The notes beneath the pieces were generated by a model that was given only the letters and a program-made list of their open reading frames with translations, was not told the origin of the DNA and made no database searches. Made by a program: the position numbers and the translations under genes. DNA of 57,320 bases from NCBI GenBank assembly GCA_050184295.1, contig JBFXAM010000013.1:1-57320 (forward strand), read 5' to 3'. Within the stretch, counting starts at the first letter, position 1. The number at the start of each line of letters is the position of its first letter. Shown piece by piece: positions 39,704 to 47,182 of this stretch. The stretch comes from JBFXAM01 sp050184295 (GTDB lineage: Bacteria; Planctomycetota; Phycisphaerae; UBA1845; Fen-1342).

Positions 39704-40024
39704 CTACACCGAAGCGCGCACGCCACGGCCGTAATAGCGCGGCGCGTAGCCCGTGTGGTAATAGCGCGCGGTGCGATAGACGCGCGGCGCGGGGTAATAG
39801 CAGTCGTCGTAGACCACGACCGGTCGCGCGACCGGCGCGTAGTAGTACGTGGGGTAGCAGTCGCGAACGACAACCCGCGGCCCGTAGTCGTAATACGCCG
39901 GCGCGTAGCAACGTCCGCCGCCGTAGCTGAACCCGAAGCTGAATCCATCGGCGAGCGCAGCGCTCGGCGCTGCCATCCCCATCAAGAGTCCCGCCATTCC
40001 GAGCATCGCCTTGCGACCGAGCAT
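39704..40024 (-). CDS. Tyr/Pro-rich small secreted protein (106 aa)
   Basis: The first ~25 residues form a signal peptide (MLGRKAMLGMAGLLMGMAAPSAALA). The mature part is low in complexity, dominated by Tyr, Pro, Arg and Val with Cys at four places: FSFGFSYGGGRCYAPAYYDYGPR, RDCYPTYYYAPVARPVVVYDDCYYPAPRVYRTARYY. Such short YY-rich secreted proteins are common in planctomycetes and probably structural or envelope-associated, but no family function is known. AAGGAG precedes the ATG on the minus strand at good spacing. Confidence 0.75.
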   Translation of the reverse strand: MLGRKAMLGMAGLLMGMAAPSAALADGFSFGFSYGGGRCYAPAYYDYGPRVVVRDCYPTYYYAPVARPVVVYDDCYYPAPRVYRTARYYHTGYAPRYYGRGVRASV

Positions 40025-40390
40025 CTTGGATCTCCTTGCCAGTTTCGCAAACGCACGTCCCGCCGTCGGGAATCTGGACGCTCACCGCCGCGGGCGTATT
40101 CAGAGACACGCGCCGAGCATGCGAGTTGGGGGCGACTCGTGGTTCCGCCTTGGATCCGCAAATCGCTCTTAACCCATTTCATTTTATGTTGTTAGATTCG
40201 TTGAAATGTCGGCCACGACGGGCGGAAGCCGCTGATTCCGCGACCGATACCGGTTCCGGCGGCGCGTCCGGATAACCGGTGGCCCGCATGCATCCTGGCG
40301 CGAACGCGGGCGACTACACTTACCCGCCGGGCGCCCAGCTCGCGGTTCGTGTGCCGCGCACGTTTCCGCCGTCTGCAACGCGGCGCCCCA
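40025..40390. other. Divergent intergenic region upstream of pabB
   Basis: Contains an AT-rich stretch at 40160-40205 that stands out from the genome. TTAACC (40169-40174) and TTAGAT (40192-40197) with a 17-nt spacer could be a weak plus-strand promoter for the pab operon. No other feature is seen. Confidence 0.35.
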
Positions 40391-41836
40391 ATGACGGTCC
40401 CAGCCATGTCGACGTCCTGGCGTGTTCATTCCCTTCCGTGGCCAGGCGACGTGTGCGCCGCGGTCCGGGGCTTCGCCGGCGACGACGAACTCGCGTGGCT
40501 CGACTCGGCGGCCGACCGCGGCGGCGTCAGCGTGCTCGGCGTTTCACCGGTCGGCGTGGTCGAGCAGCGCGCGGGAGCCGCCGCGAGGTTTGAGATCGAC
40601 GGCCGCCTCGAACGAACCGCCGCCAGCGCGTGGGCGCTCTGGCGCGCAACCGCGGCGGCGCTGCCGTGCAGACCGTCGCTCGACACGCGACTCGGCCCTG
40701 GGTGGATCGGGTTTGCGGGGTTCGAGTCGGCGGCACAGCTTGAACGCCTGCCCGCGTCACATCTTCACCAACTGAACACGCCGCTGCTGCGTTTTGCACT
40801 ATTCGATCGCGTGGTCGTGCTCGATGAGTCGCTCCGTACGGCGGTTGGCATCGAGGCGCCGGGAATGCGCGCCGCGCTCGGGCTGACCGAGGAGCCGATC
40901 GGCGCGTGGCTGGCGCGCTGGCGCGGCGCGTGCACGGCGCGCGCGGATTCGCGCGACCAACCCGCCGCGACGCGGCGCGGCAGCGCCGTCTTCGAGACGC
41001 CGCGGCCGGCGTTTGAACGGATGGTCGCGCGGGCGCTGGAGTACATCGCGGCCGGCGACATCTACCAGGTGAATCTCGCGCACCGCATTCGGCTCGCGGG
41101 TCAGACCGACCCGTTCGCCGCGCACGCCGCGCTCCGCGCGCACAACCCCGCGCCATATGCGGCCGTGCTGCGCTGGGGCGCCGGCGCGGTCGTGTCGGCT
41201 TCGCCGGAATTGTTTCTGCAATGCCGAGCCGGCGCGCTGCTGACGCGACCGATCAAGGGCACGCGGCCGCGAACGCATGATCTCGAGCGCGACGCCGCCC
41301 ACCGGGCAGCGCTCTGGCGATCCGAGAAAGACGCGGCCGAACTGGCGATGATCGTCGATCTGCATCGCAACGATCTGGGACGCGTCGCGGCGCCGGGGTC
41401 GGTGCGGGTGGAGAACGCGCGGCGGATCGAGGCGCACCCGCGCGTGTTTCACACGCTCGCCGACATCCGTGCGACGCTCGCGGCGGGGCGCGCGCCGCTC
41501 GACGCGCTGGCCGCGTGCTTTCCGGCCGGTTCGATCAGCGGCGCGCCCAAGATTCGGGCGTTGCAGATCATCGACGAGCTGGAGCCGACCGCCCGCGGCG
41601 TGTACACCGGTGCGATCGGCGCGCTGGGGCTGGACGGGCAGATGACATTCAGCGTCGCCATCCGTACAGTGCAGTTCGTCGACGACGATGCGTGGTTGCA
41701 CGTCGGCGGCGGAATTGTCGCGGACTCCGAGCCCGCGGACGAATACGCCGAGACGCTCGCCAAGGCGCGCGGCATTCTCGAGGCGCTGCGAGCGACGGAC
41801 GACGACGCGCCACCAACCGAGGAGCCGCCCCGGTGA
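40391..41836 (+). CDS. pabB: Aminodeoxychorismate synthase component I
   Basis: Converts chorismate to 4-amino-4-deoxychorismate with ammonia from a partner amidotransferase, on the way to folate. The chorismate-binding domain is clear: AGDIYQVNLAHRIRL, VVSASPELFLQ, PIKGTRPR with K289 (the PabB-type Lys, where TrpE has PIAGT), ELAMIVDLHRNDLGR, AHPRVFHTLADI, AACFPAGSISGAPKIRALQIIDELEP and YTGAIGALGLDG. Two in-frame ATGs (40391 and 40406) are possible starts; the first was used. It overlaps pabC by 4 nt (GTGA). The amidotransferase PabA is not in the window. Confidence 0.9.
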   Translation: MTVPAMSTSWRVHSLPWPGDVCAAVRGFAGDDELAWLDSAADRGGVSVLGVSPVGVVEQRAGAAARFEIDGRLERTAASAWALWRATAAALPCRPSLDTRLGPGWIGFAGFESAAQLERLPASHLHQLNTPLLRFALFDRVVVLDESLRTAVGIEAPGMRAALGLTEEPIGAWLARWRGACTARADSRDQPAATRRGSAVFETPRPAFERMVARALEYIAAGDIYQVNLAHRIRLAGQTDPFAAHAALRAHNPAPYAAVLRWGAGAVVSASPELFLQCRAGALLTRPIKGTRPRTHDLERDAAHRAALWRSEKDAAELAMIVDLHRNDLGRVAAPGSVRVENARRIEAHPRVFHTLADIRATLAAGRAPLDALAACFPAGSISGAPKIRALQIIDELEPTARGVYTGAIGALGLDGQMTFSVAIRTVQFVDDDAWLHVGGGIVADSEPADEYAETLAKARGILEALRATDDDAPPTEEPPR

Positions 41837-42699
41837 TCGAAAGTGTCTGCATCAACGGCGAACCGGTGAGACCCGCCGAGGCCCGCGTCAGCGTGTTCGA
41901 CGCGGGCTTCATGCAAGGCATCGGTCTGTTCGAGACGCTGCGCACGTATCGGCGGCGCGTGTTTCGGCTCGATCACCACCTTCGCCGGCTGATCGCATCC
42001 GCGACCGCCTTGGGCTGGGCGAACGTGCCCAGGATCGACGTGCTGCGCGAGAATGTCGAGCAGGTTGTCGACGCCGCGCCCGGCGACGACGACCTGCGCG
42101 TGCGCCTCACGGTCACCACCGGTGCGGTGCGCCCCACCGACGCCGACACGCCGCCGCTCACCATCGTCGCGTCCGCGACCGGCGAGGTGCGCTATCCCGC
42201 GGAGTGCTACACGAAAGGGGTCACGGTCACGCTCTGCCCCTATCGCCAGAACCGCGACGACCCGACCGCGGGTCACAAAACGACCAGCTACTACGCCCGC
42301 CTCGCGGCACTCCGGCAGGCGCACGCGCGCTCGGCGTTCGAGTCGCTCTGGTTCACACACAGTGCGCAGCTCGCGGAGGGCTGTATCAGCACGGTCTTCG
42401 TCGTCGAGAACGAGCGGCTCTACACGCCGCCGCTCGACACGCCGGTGCTGCCCGGTGTGACGCGCGCCGCGGTGATAGAGGTTGCCGAGCGGGCCGGCGT
42501 CGCGGTGGCCGAGCGGACGATGTCGCCCGAGGACGTGCGCAGCGCCGACGAGGTGTTTGTGACCAGCAGCGTGATGCAGCTTGTGCCGGTCGTGCGTATC
42601 GAACGCGAGCGCGTCGGCGATGAGACACCGGGCGACATCACGCGGGCGCTCGCCGAGGAATATCACCGGCTCGTGCGCGAGGAGTGCGGACTTGGCTGA
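41833..42699 (+). CDS. pabC: 4-amino-4-deoxychorismate lyase (class IV aminotransferase fold)
   Basis: A PLP enzyme of the branched-chain aminotransferase/PabC fold (288 aa). The N-terminus SVCINGEPVRPAEARVSVFDAGFMQGIGLFETLRTY is typical of the group. The PLP-binding lysine is K149 in HKTTSYYARLAALRQA, followed by AEGCISTVFVVENERLYTPPLDTPVLPGVTRAAVIE. The gene's overlap with pabB makes the lyase role (releasing p-aminobenzoate and pyruvate) more likely than a D-amino-acid or branched-chain transaminase, but the fold alone does not exclude these. It starts with GTG at 41833, with GGAG at 41821-41824, and overlaps the next gene by 8 nt. Confidence 0.85.
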   Translation: MIESVCINGEPVRPAEARVSVFDAGFMQGIGLFETLRTYRRRVFRLDHHLRRLIASATALGWANVPRIDVLRENVEQVVDAAPGDDDLRVRLTVTTGAVRPTDADTPPLTIVASATGEVRYPAECYTKGVTVTLCPYRQNRDDPTAGHKTTSYYARLAALRQAHARSAFESLWFTHSAQLAEGCISTVFVVENERLYTPPLDTPVLPGVTRAAVIEVAERAGVAVAERTMSPEDVRSADEVFVTSSVMQLVPVVRIERERVGDETPGDITRALAEEYHRLVREECGLG

Positions 42700-43948
42700 G
42701 CGTCGCCGTCGAAGCGAGGCGCGCGTCGCGCCGACGTCGACCGTCGGCGATGTGGTCGCTGCGCTCGACGCAATTGCCCCATTCGCGAGCGCGGCCGACT
42801 GGGACAACGTCGGGCTGCTCGCCGGGCGGCGCGACTGGCCGGCACGCAAGGCGCTGATCGCGATCGATCTCACCGACGACGTAGCGCGCGAAGCGCTGCG
42901 CCGCGGCGTCGACACGCTCGTCTGCTATCACCCGCCGATCTTCAAGGGCACGCGCACGATCGGCCCACACGCCGACGCGTCGACCACGCTGCTGGCCGAT
43001 CTGCTCGCGCACCGCGTTGCGATCCTCGCGGTGCACACGGCGCTCGACGCGGCGGCCGGCGGGACCAACGATCTGCTTCTCGATGCGTTCGACGTCGTCG
43101 AGCGTTTTCCGCTGGAGCCGGTCGTCGCCGACGCCGCCGACCTCAAGCTGGTGGTCTTCACGCCCGCCGCGAGTCTCGAGCGACTCCGCGCAGCGCTGAG
43201 CGAAGCGGGCGCCGGCGTCATCGGCAACTACGCCGAGTGCGGATTCAGCGTCGCCGGGCGTGGCAGCTTTCGCGGCAACGAACACGCGAACCCCGCGATC
43301 GGGCGGCGCGGCGTGCTGGAGCACGTCGACGAGCTGCGGCTCGAAATGGTCGTGCCGCAGACGCGCGTCGCCGACGTGGTGCGCACCTTGTACGCGAATC
43401 ACCCGTACGAGGAGCCCGCGTTCGACCTTTACCCGCTGCGAACAGCCGCCGGCCGCGGCCGCATCGGCATGGGCCGCGTCGGACGGCTGCGAACGCCAAC
43501 CCGCGGCAACGCGCTGCTCGCGCAGCTCGCCGGGACCGTTGATCCGTCGGGGGCGCGCGTCGTCGGTGCGCTCGACCGCGCCTTTACGTCCGTCACCGCC
43601 GCCGCCGGAAGCTTCGGCGTGCGCGGCTTTCGCGATCCCACGTCGCTCGTCGTCACCGGCGAATTCAAGCACCACGACGCGCTCGAGCTGCTGAAGCGCG
43701 GCATCACGGCGTTGCACCTTGGACATCGCGAGAGTGAAGAGCCCGTGCGGGAATATCTGCGGACAGAGCTGGGGCAGCGTGTTCGCGGAATCGCGGTTGC
43801 GCTCGCGACCGCCGACCGTTCGCCGTTTCGGCCTGCGGCGATCCCGGCGCGCGCGGCGCCGGCGTCGAATTCGACTAAGTCGCGCAAAACGCCCGATCGA
43901 ACGCGCCGCCACGCTCGAACACGTCGTGTGGGTCGAGGGCGCGCTTGA
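42692..43948 (+). CDS. Nif3-like dinuclear metal-centre protein
   Basis: A protein of ~418 aa in the Nif3/YbgI/GTP cyclohydrolase I type 2 homolog family. Signatures are DWDNVGLLAGRRD at the N-terminus, TLVCYHPPIFKGTRTI (metal-binding HPP), ILAVHTALDAAAGGTND, an inserted PII-like/YqfO-type middle part with ANHPYEEPAFDLYPL, and LVVTGEFKHHDALELLKRG near the C-terminus. GAGGAG at 42679-42684 sits 7 nt before a TTG codon that overlaps pabC; this was chosen because no ATG fits. The last ~40 residues are Arg-rich and overlap the convergent GlcE-like gene by 74 nt. Function of the family is unsettled. Confidence 0.85.
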   Translation: MAERRRRSEARVAPTSTVGDVVAALDAIAPFASAADWDNVGLLAGRRDWPARKALIAIDLTDDVAREALRRGVDTLVCYHPPIFKGTRTIGPHADASTTLLADLLAHRVAILAVHTALDAAAGGTNDLLLDAFDVVERFPLEPVVADAADLKLVVFTPAASLERLRAALSEAGAGVIGNYAECGFSVAGRGSFRGNEHANPAIGRRGVLEHVDELRLEMVVPQTRVADVVRTLYANHPYEEPAFDLYPLRTAAGRGRIGMGRVGRLRTPTRGNALLAQLAGTVDPSGARVVGALDRAFTSVTAAAGSFGVRGFRDPTSLVVTGEFKHHDALELLKRGITALHLGHRESEEPVREYLRTELGQRVRGIAVALATADRSPFRPAAIPARAAPASNSTKSRKTPDRTRRHARTRRVGRGRA

Positions 43949-45128
43949 CGCGTCGCATGAGTTCCCACTCGTCGCGCCGCGGCCCGAGCGGCGCGAACGG
44001 CAATTCGTCCACGTCGCCGCCCGCGACCACCTGCCACGCGCCGCCGAGCGCAGCCGCCGATGCCACGGCCGCGCCGGCGTGTTCGGGATTCGCTTGAGGA
44101 TACGCGACATACGCCACGCCGCTCGCGAACTGGCTCCACAGCGGCGCGTCCGGAGCACGTCGCGATTGCTCGACGATGAACGCGGCGAGTCGCGCCCCGG
44201 GTAGCGAGAACCGAATCGAAAGCGTCGGCGGCAAGGAGCGCGGCGCGTCGCCGCGCGCCGCGCCCGCGTCGGATGAGTCGCCGACTTCGTCGGGTGCGAC
44301 GAGCCGGTTCACGAGCTCCTGCCGCGCCGTCGCCAGTTCGTCGCCGCGCAGCTTGATCGCGTCCGTGGCGAACCAACGCCGGGCTTCGGCAATCTGCCAT
44401 TCAACGGCGTCGCGCGCGCCGTCGAACCCGACGAGCACGCGCAGCGGCGCCGCGCCCGGCGCCCCGGGCAATGCGACCGCCGTGGCGCGCGCGTTCAGAA
44501 GATCGATCGAGTTCGGCGCGAGCGGCGCGCCCCGGAGGGCTGCCAGGGCGCGCTCCGCGGCGTCCGCGTCGTCGCAGGCAACGAGCAGCGCGCCCGCGGC
44601 CTCCGGTTTCGCGGCGACGCGGAAGGTCGCTTCGACGATCACGCCGAGCCAGCCCCGCGAGCCGGTGTAGAGCTTGCAGAGGTCGTAGCCGGCGACGTTC
44701 TTGACGACGCGCCCGCCGCCGCGGATGAGCTCGCCGCCGGCCCCGACGACGCGCAGGCCGATGAGCTGATCGCGCACCGCGCCGCACGCGAGACGCCGCG
44801 AGCCGCTCAGGTTCATCGCGACGGCGCCGCCGACCGTGCTGCGGTCGGGCCGCGGCACGTCGAGCGCCAGCTCCTGTCCATGCTCCGCCAGCCGCGCCTG
44901 CAACGCCGCGACGGTCATCCCCGCCTGCACCGTCACGGTCATGTCGGCGACGGCGTGCTCGATCAGGCGATCCAACGAGCGCGTGTCGATCCGCATGACC
45001 CCCGCACGCTCACCGCGCACCAGCGTCGCGCCGCCACAAATCTGCGCCGCATCGCCGCGCGATTCGCAGCGGCGGACCACGTCGGCAATCCGCGCGTACT
45101 CGGCGGCGTCAGGTTGTACGGCCGTCAT
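43875..45128 (-). CDS. FAD-binding oxidoreductase, glycolate oxidase subunit GlcE-like
   Basis: A flavoprotein of the FAD_binding_4 type (417 aa). The FAD-binding half shows the core pattern QAGMTVAALQARLAEHGQELALDVP, STVGGAVAMNLSGSRRLACGAVRDQLIGLRVV, then GGGRVVKNVAGYDLCKLYTGSRGWLGVIVEATF, a run closely typical of GlcE. The C-terminal half is divergent with a DDEWELMRRVKRALDP-like closing helix (residues 392-407). GlcE works with GlcD and GlcF in glycolate oxidation; no glcD or glcF is in the window, so the true partner lies elsewhere or this is a stand-alone relative. It lies downstream of polX on the same strand with a 72-nt gap. Confidence 0.84.
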   Translation of the reverse strand: MTAVQPDAAEYARIADVVRRCESRGDAAQICGGATLVRGERAGVMRIDTRSLDRLIEHAVADMTVTVQAGMTVAALQARLAEHGQELALDVPRPDRSTVGGAVAMNLSGSRRLACGAVRDQLIGLRVVGAGGELIRGGGRVVKNVAGYDLCKLYTGSRGWLGVIVEATFRVAAKPEAAGALLVACDDADAAERALAALRGAPLAPNSIDLLNARATAVALPGAPGAAPLRVLVGFDGARDAVEWQIAEARRWFATDAIKLRGDELATARQELVNRLVAPDEVGDSSDAGAARGDAPRSLPPTLSIRFSLPGARLAAFIVEQSRRAPDAPLWSQFASGVAYVAYPQANPEHAGAAVASAAALGGAWQVVAGGDVDELPFAPLGPRRDEWELMRRVKRALDPHDVFERGGAFDRAFCAT

Positions 45129-45200
45129 TCGGGTTCCTGTCGGGTTGCGGCAGCGCTGCGGGACTCTGTCGAAGCGCGCCGCTGCGTTGCACGCGACCCG

Positions 45201-46928
45201 TCACGTTCGGCGGCGCGCCTGAACGAAGGCGCGCACCTGGTCGGCTGTGCGGGTGTTGAGCACGTCGCGCCTGCACAGGCCGGCGCGCCGCGCCGTGATC
45301 ACGCCCAGGCTCATCTGGTCGAGCTGGTCGGTGGCGTGGGCGTCGCAGTCGATGCAGATCGTCGCGCCGTTGTCGCGCGCCAGCCGCGCGTGCTGGTCCT
45401 TCAGGTCGAGCCGATACGAACTCGCGTTGATCTCCAGCGCGCAGCCCGCGGCGGCCGCCGCCTTGCTGACGGCGTCGACGTCGAGCGGCATCGCCTCGCG
45501 CCGGTTGAGCAGCCGGCCCGTCGGGTGGCCAATGAGATTGACATAGGGGTTGCGGATTGCCGCGATCGTGCGACGTGTGTTCGCGTCGATGTCCTGCCCC
45601 ATGCCGGTGTGCACCGACGCGACGACGAAATCGAGCTCGGCGAGCAGTTCGTCGGGATAGTCGAGCCGGCCCTCGGCGAGGATGTCGACCTCGGCGCCGA
45701 CCCATACGGTCACGTCGCGCGTCTTCTTCGCGATCGCGCGCACCGCCGCAATGTGCGCGCGCAGGCGTTCGGGCTTCAGCCCGTTGGCGATGACGCTGCT
45801 CTGCGAGTGATCGGTGATGCAGATGTACTCGTAGCCGCGCTCCCGCGCCGCCGCCGCCATTTCCTCGATCGTGTGATGCCCGTCGCTGGCCGTGGTGTGC
45901 ATGTGCAGGTCGCCGCGGATGTGCTGGAGGGTCAGCAGGTCGGCCGGAACGCGCTCCAGCTCGAACTCGCCGCGGTCCTCACGCAGCTCCGGCGGAAAAC
46001 AGGGCAGCCCGAAGGCCGCGTAAATGTCGGCTTCGTCGCGGCTCGCGATCACGCGCTCGCCATCGCTCAGCGAGTACTCGTTGAGCGTCCAGCCGCGCTT
46101 CTGGGCCAGCTCGCGCAGCCGCACGTTGTGCTGCTTGCTGCCCGTGAAATATTGCCACGCCGCGCCGAACGACTCCTCGGGAACCACGCGCAGATCGACC
46201 TGAATCAGTCCGCAGTCCTCGACCTCGACCCGCACCGAGCCTTTCGTATCTCCGCGGACGAGCACTTCCTTCACCCGCGGCAGCGCGACGAAGTCGGCGA
46301 CGACGCGCGCGCCGTCGGCGGCCACGCAGAGCACGTCGAGGTCGCCCACGGTCTCGACGCCGCGCCGCAGCGATCCGGCCAGCTCGGCCCGCCGGACGCC
46401 CGCAATCGCCGCGACCTCGTCGCGCACGCGGAGCGCCAGCGGCCACACGTCGCCAAGCCGCACGCGCCCGGCGCTGGTCGCGAGAAACTCGATTCCGTGT
46501 CGAAGCTGCGCGATGCTCTTGTCACCCAGGCCCTTGAGCCCCGCGAGCCGCCCGGCGTCGATGGCTTCGCGGAGCTGCGCGATCGATTCGATCCCACGCT
46601 CCTTCCACAGCAGCGCGGCTTTCTTGGGTCCGAGCGAAGGAATCTGGAGCAGCTCGAGCAGTGAATCGGGCACGACCGCGCGCAGCTCTTCGCGCAACGC
46701 GACCCGTCCGGTCGTCAGCAGTTCCTCGATCTTCTCGGCGCTCGCCTTGCCCACGCCCGGCAGCGTGTTGACTTCGCCGCGCGCCGCCAGGTCCGCCACC
46801 GCGCCCGCGTAGTCGTCCACGGCCCGCGCGATCTTGCGATACGCGTTCACGCGAAACGACTCGGCGCCCTGGATCTCCAAGGCGTCCGCGATCTCATGAA
46901 ACACGCGCGCGATCTGGGCGTTCGTCAT
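45201..46928 (-). CDS. polX: DNA polymerase X family protein with PHP domain (PolX)
   Basis: A 575-residue bacterial PolX: N-terminal helix-hairpin-helix region (TLPGVGKASAEKIEELL and IPSLGPKKAALLWKERGI), a nucleotidyltransferase palm with AGSLRRGVETVGDLDVLCV giving the metal-binding Asp pair, and a C-terminal PHP exonuclease domain starting around residue 338 with GDLHMHTTASDGHHTIEEM, followed by YICITDHSQSS and ECGAEVDIL-like segments. Such enzymes fill gaps in base-excision repair and have 3'-5' exonuclease activity in the PHP part. The ATG has GGGAGAG upstream and a TATAAC promoter at 46955. Confidence 0.95.
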   Translation of the reverse strand: MTNAQIARVFHEIADALEIQGAESFRVNAYRKIARAVDDYAGAVADLAARGEVNTLPGVGKASAEKIEELLTTGRVALREELRAVVPDSLLELLQIPSLGPKKAALLWKERGIESIAQLREAIDAGRLAGLKGLGDKSIAQLRHGIEFLATSAGRVRLGDVWPLALRVRDEVAAIAGVRRAELAGSLRRGVETVGDLDVLCVAADGARVVADFVALPRVKEVLVRGDTKGSVRVEVEDCGLIQVDLRVVPEESFGAAWQYFTGSKQHNVRLRELAQKRGWTLNEYSLSDGERVIASRDEADIYAAFGLPCFPPELREDRGEFELERVPADLLTLQHIRGDLHMHTTASDGHHTIEEMAAAARERGYEYICITDHSQSSVIANGLKPERLRAHIAAVRAIAKKTRDVTVWVGAEVDILAEGRLDYPDELLAELDFVVASVHTGMGQDIDANTRRTIAAIRNPYVNLIGHPTGRLLNRREAMPLDVDAVSKAAAAAGCALEINASSYRLDLKDQHARLARDNGATICIDCDAHATDQLDQMSLGVITARRAGLCRRDVLNTRTADQVRAFVQARRRT

Positions 46929-46954
46929 GCACGCTCTCCCACACGATGGGCGCG

Positions 46955-46983
46955 GTTATACGCCGCGCGACCGCGCCGAACAA
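46955..46983 (-). promoter_or_regulatory. Probable promoter of polX
   Basis: TTGTTC (46978-46983) and TATAAC (46955-46960) have a 17-nt spacer on the minus strand. The start point near 46948 gives a leader of about 20 nt before the ATG at 46928. Confidence 0.5.
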
Positions 46984-47182
46984 GCGACGTGCCGCTCTCT
47001 CCGACCAGGCGCGGACGCGGGGGTTGTGACGCGGTCGGCACGCTGCACAGCGGAGCCGGAAAACCCGCGCTCGCGCGACGGCGCCTGCCGACCAGTTCCG
47101 ACAGCGCGCCGCCGATGGCGGCGGTTACACTGCCCGGTTCGCGGCGCGCGGCGCGCCGCCACCCTGACCTGGAGCCTTGCGC

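Noticed and set aside
44880..46664. 594-residue plus-strand frame opposite the GlcE-like and PolX genes
   Set aside because: Spans two well-supported genes on the other strand and carries no motif.
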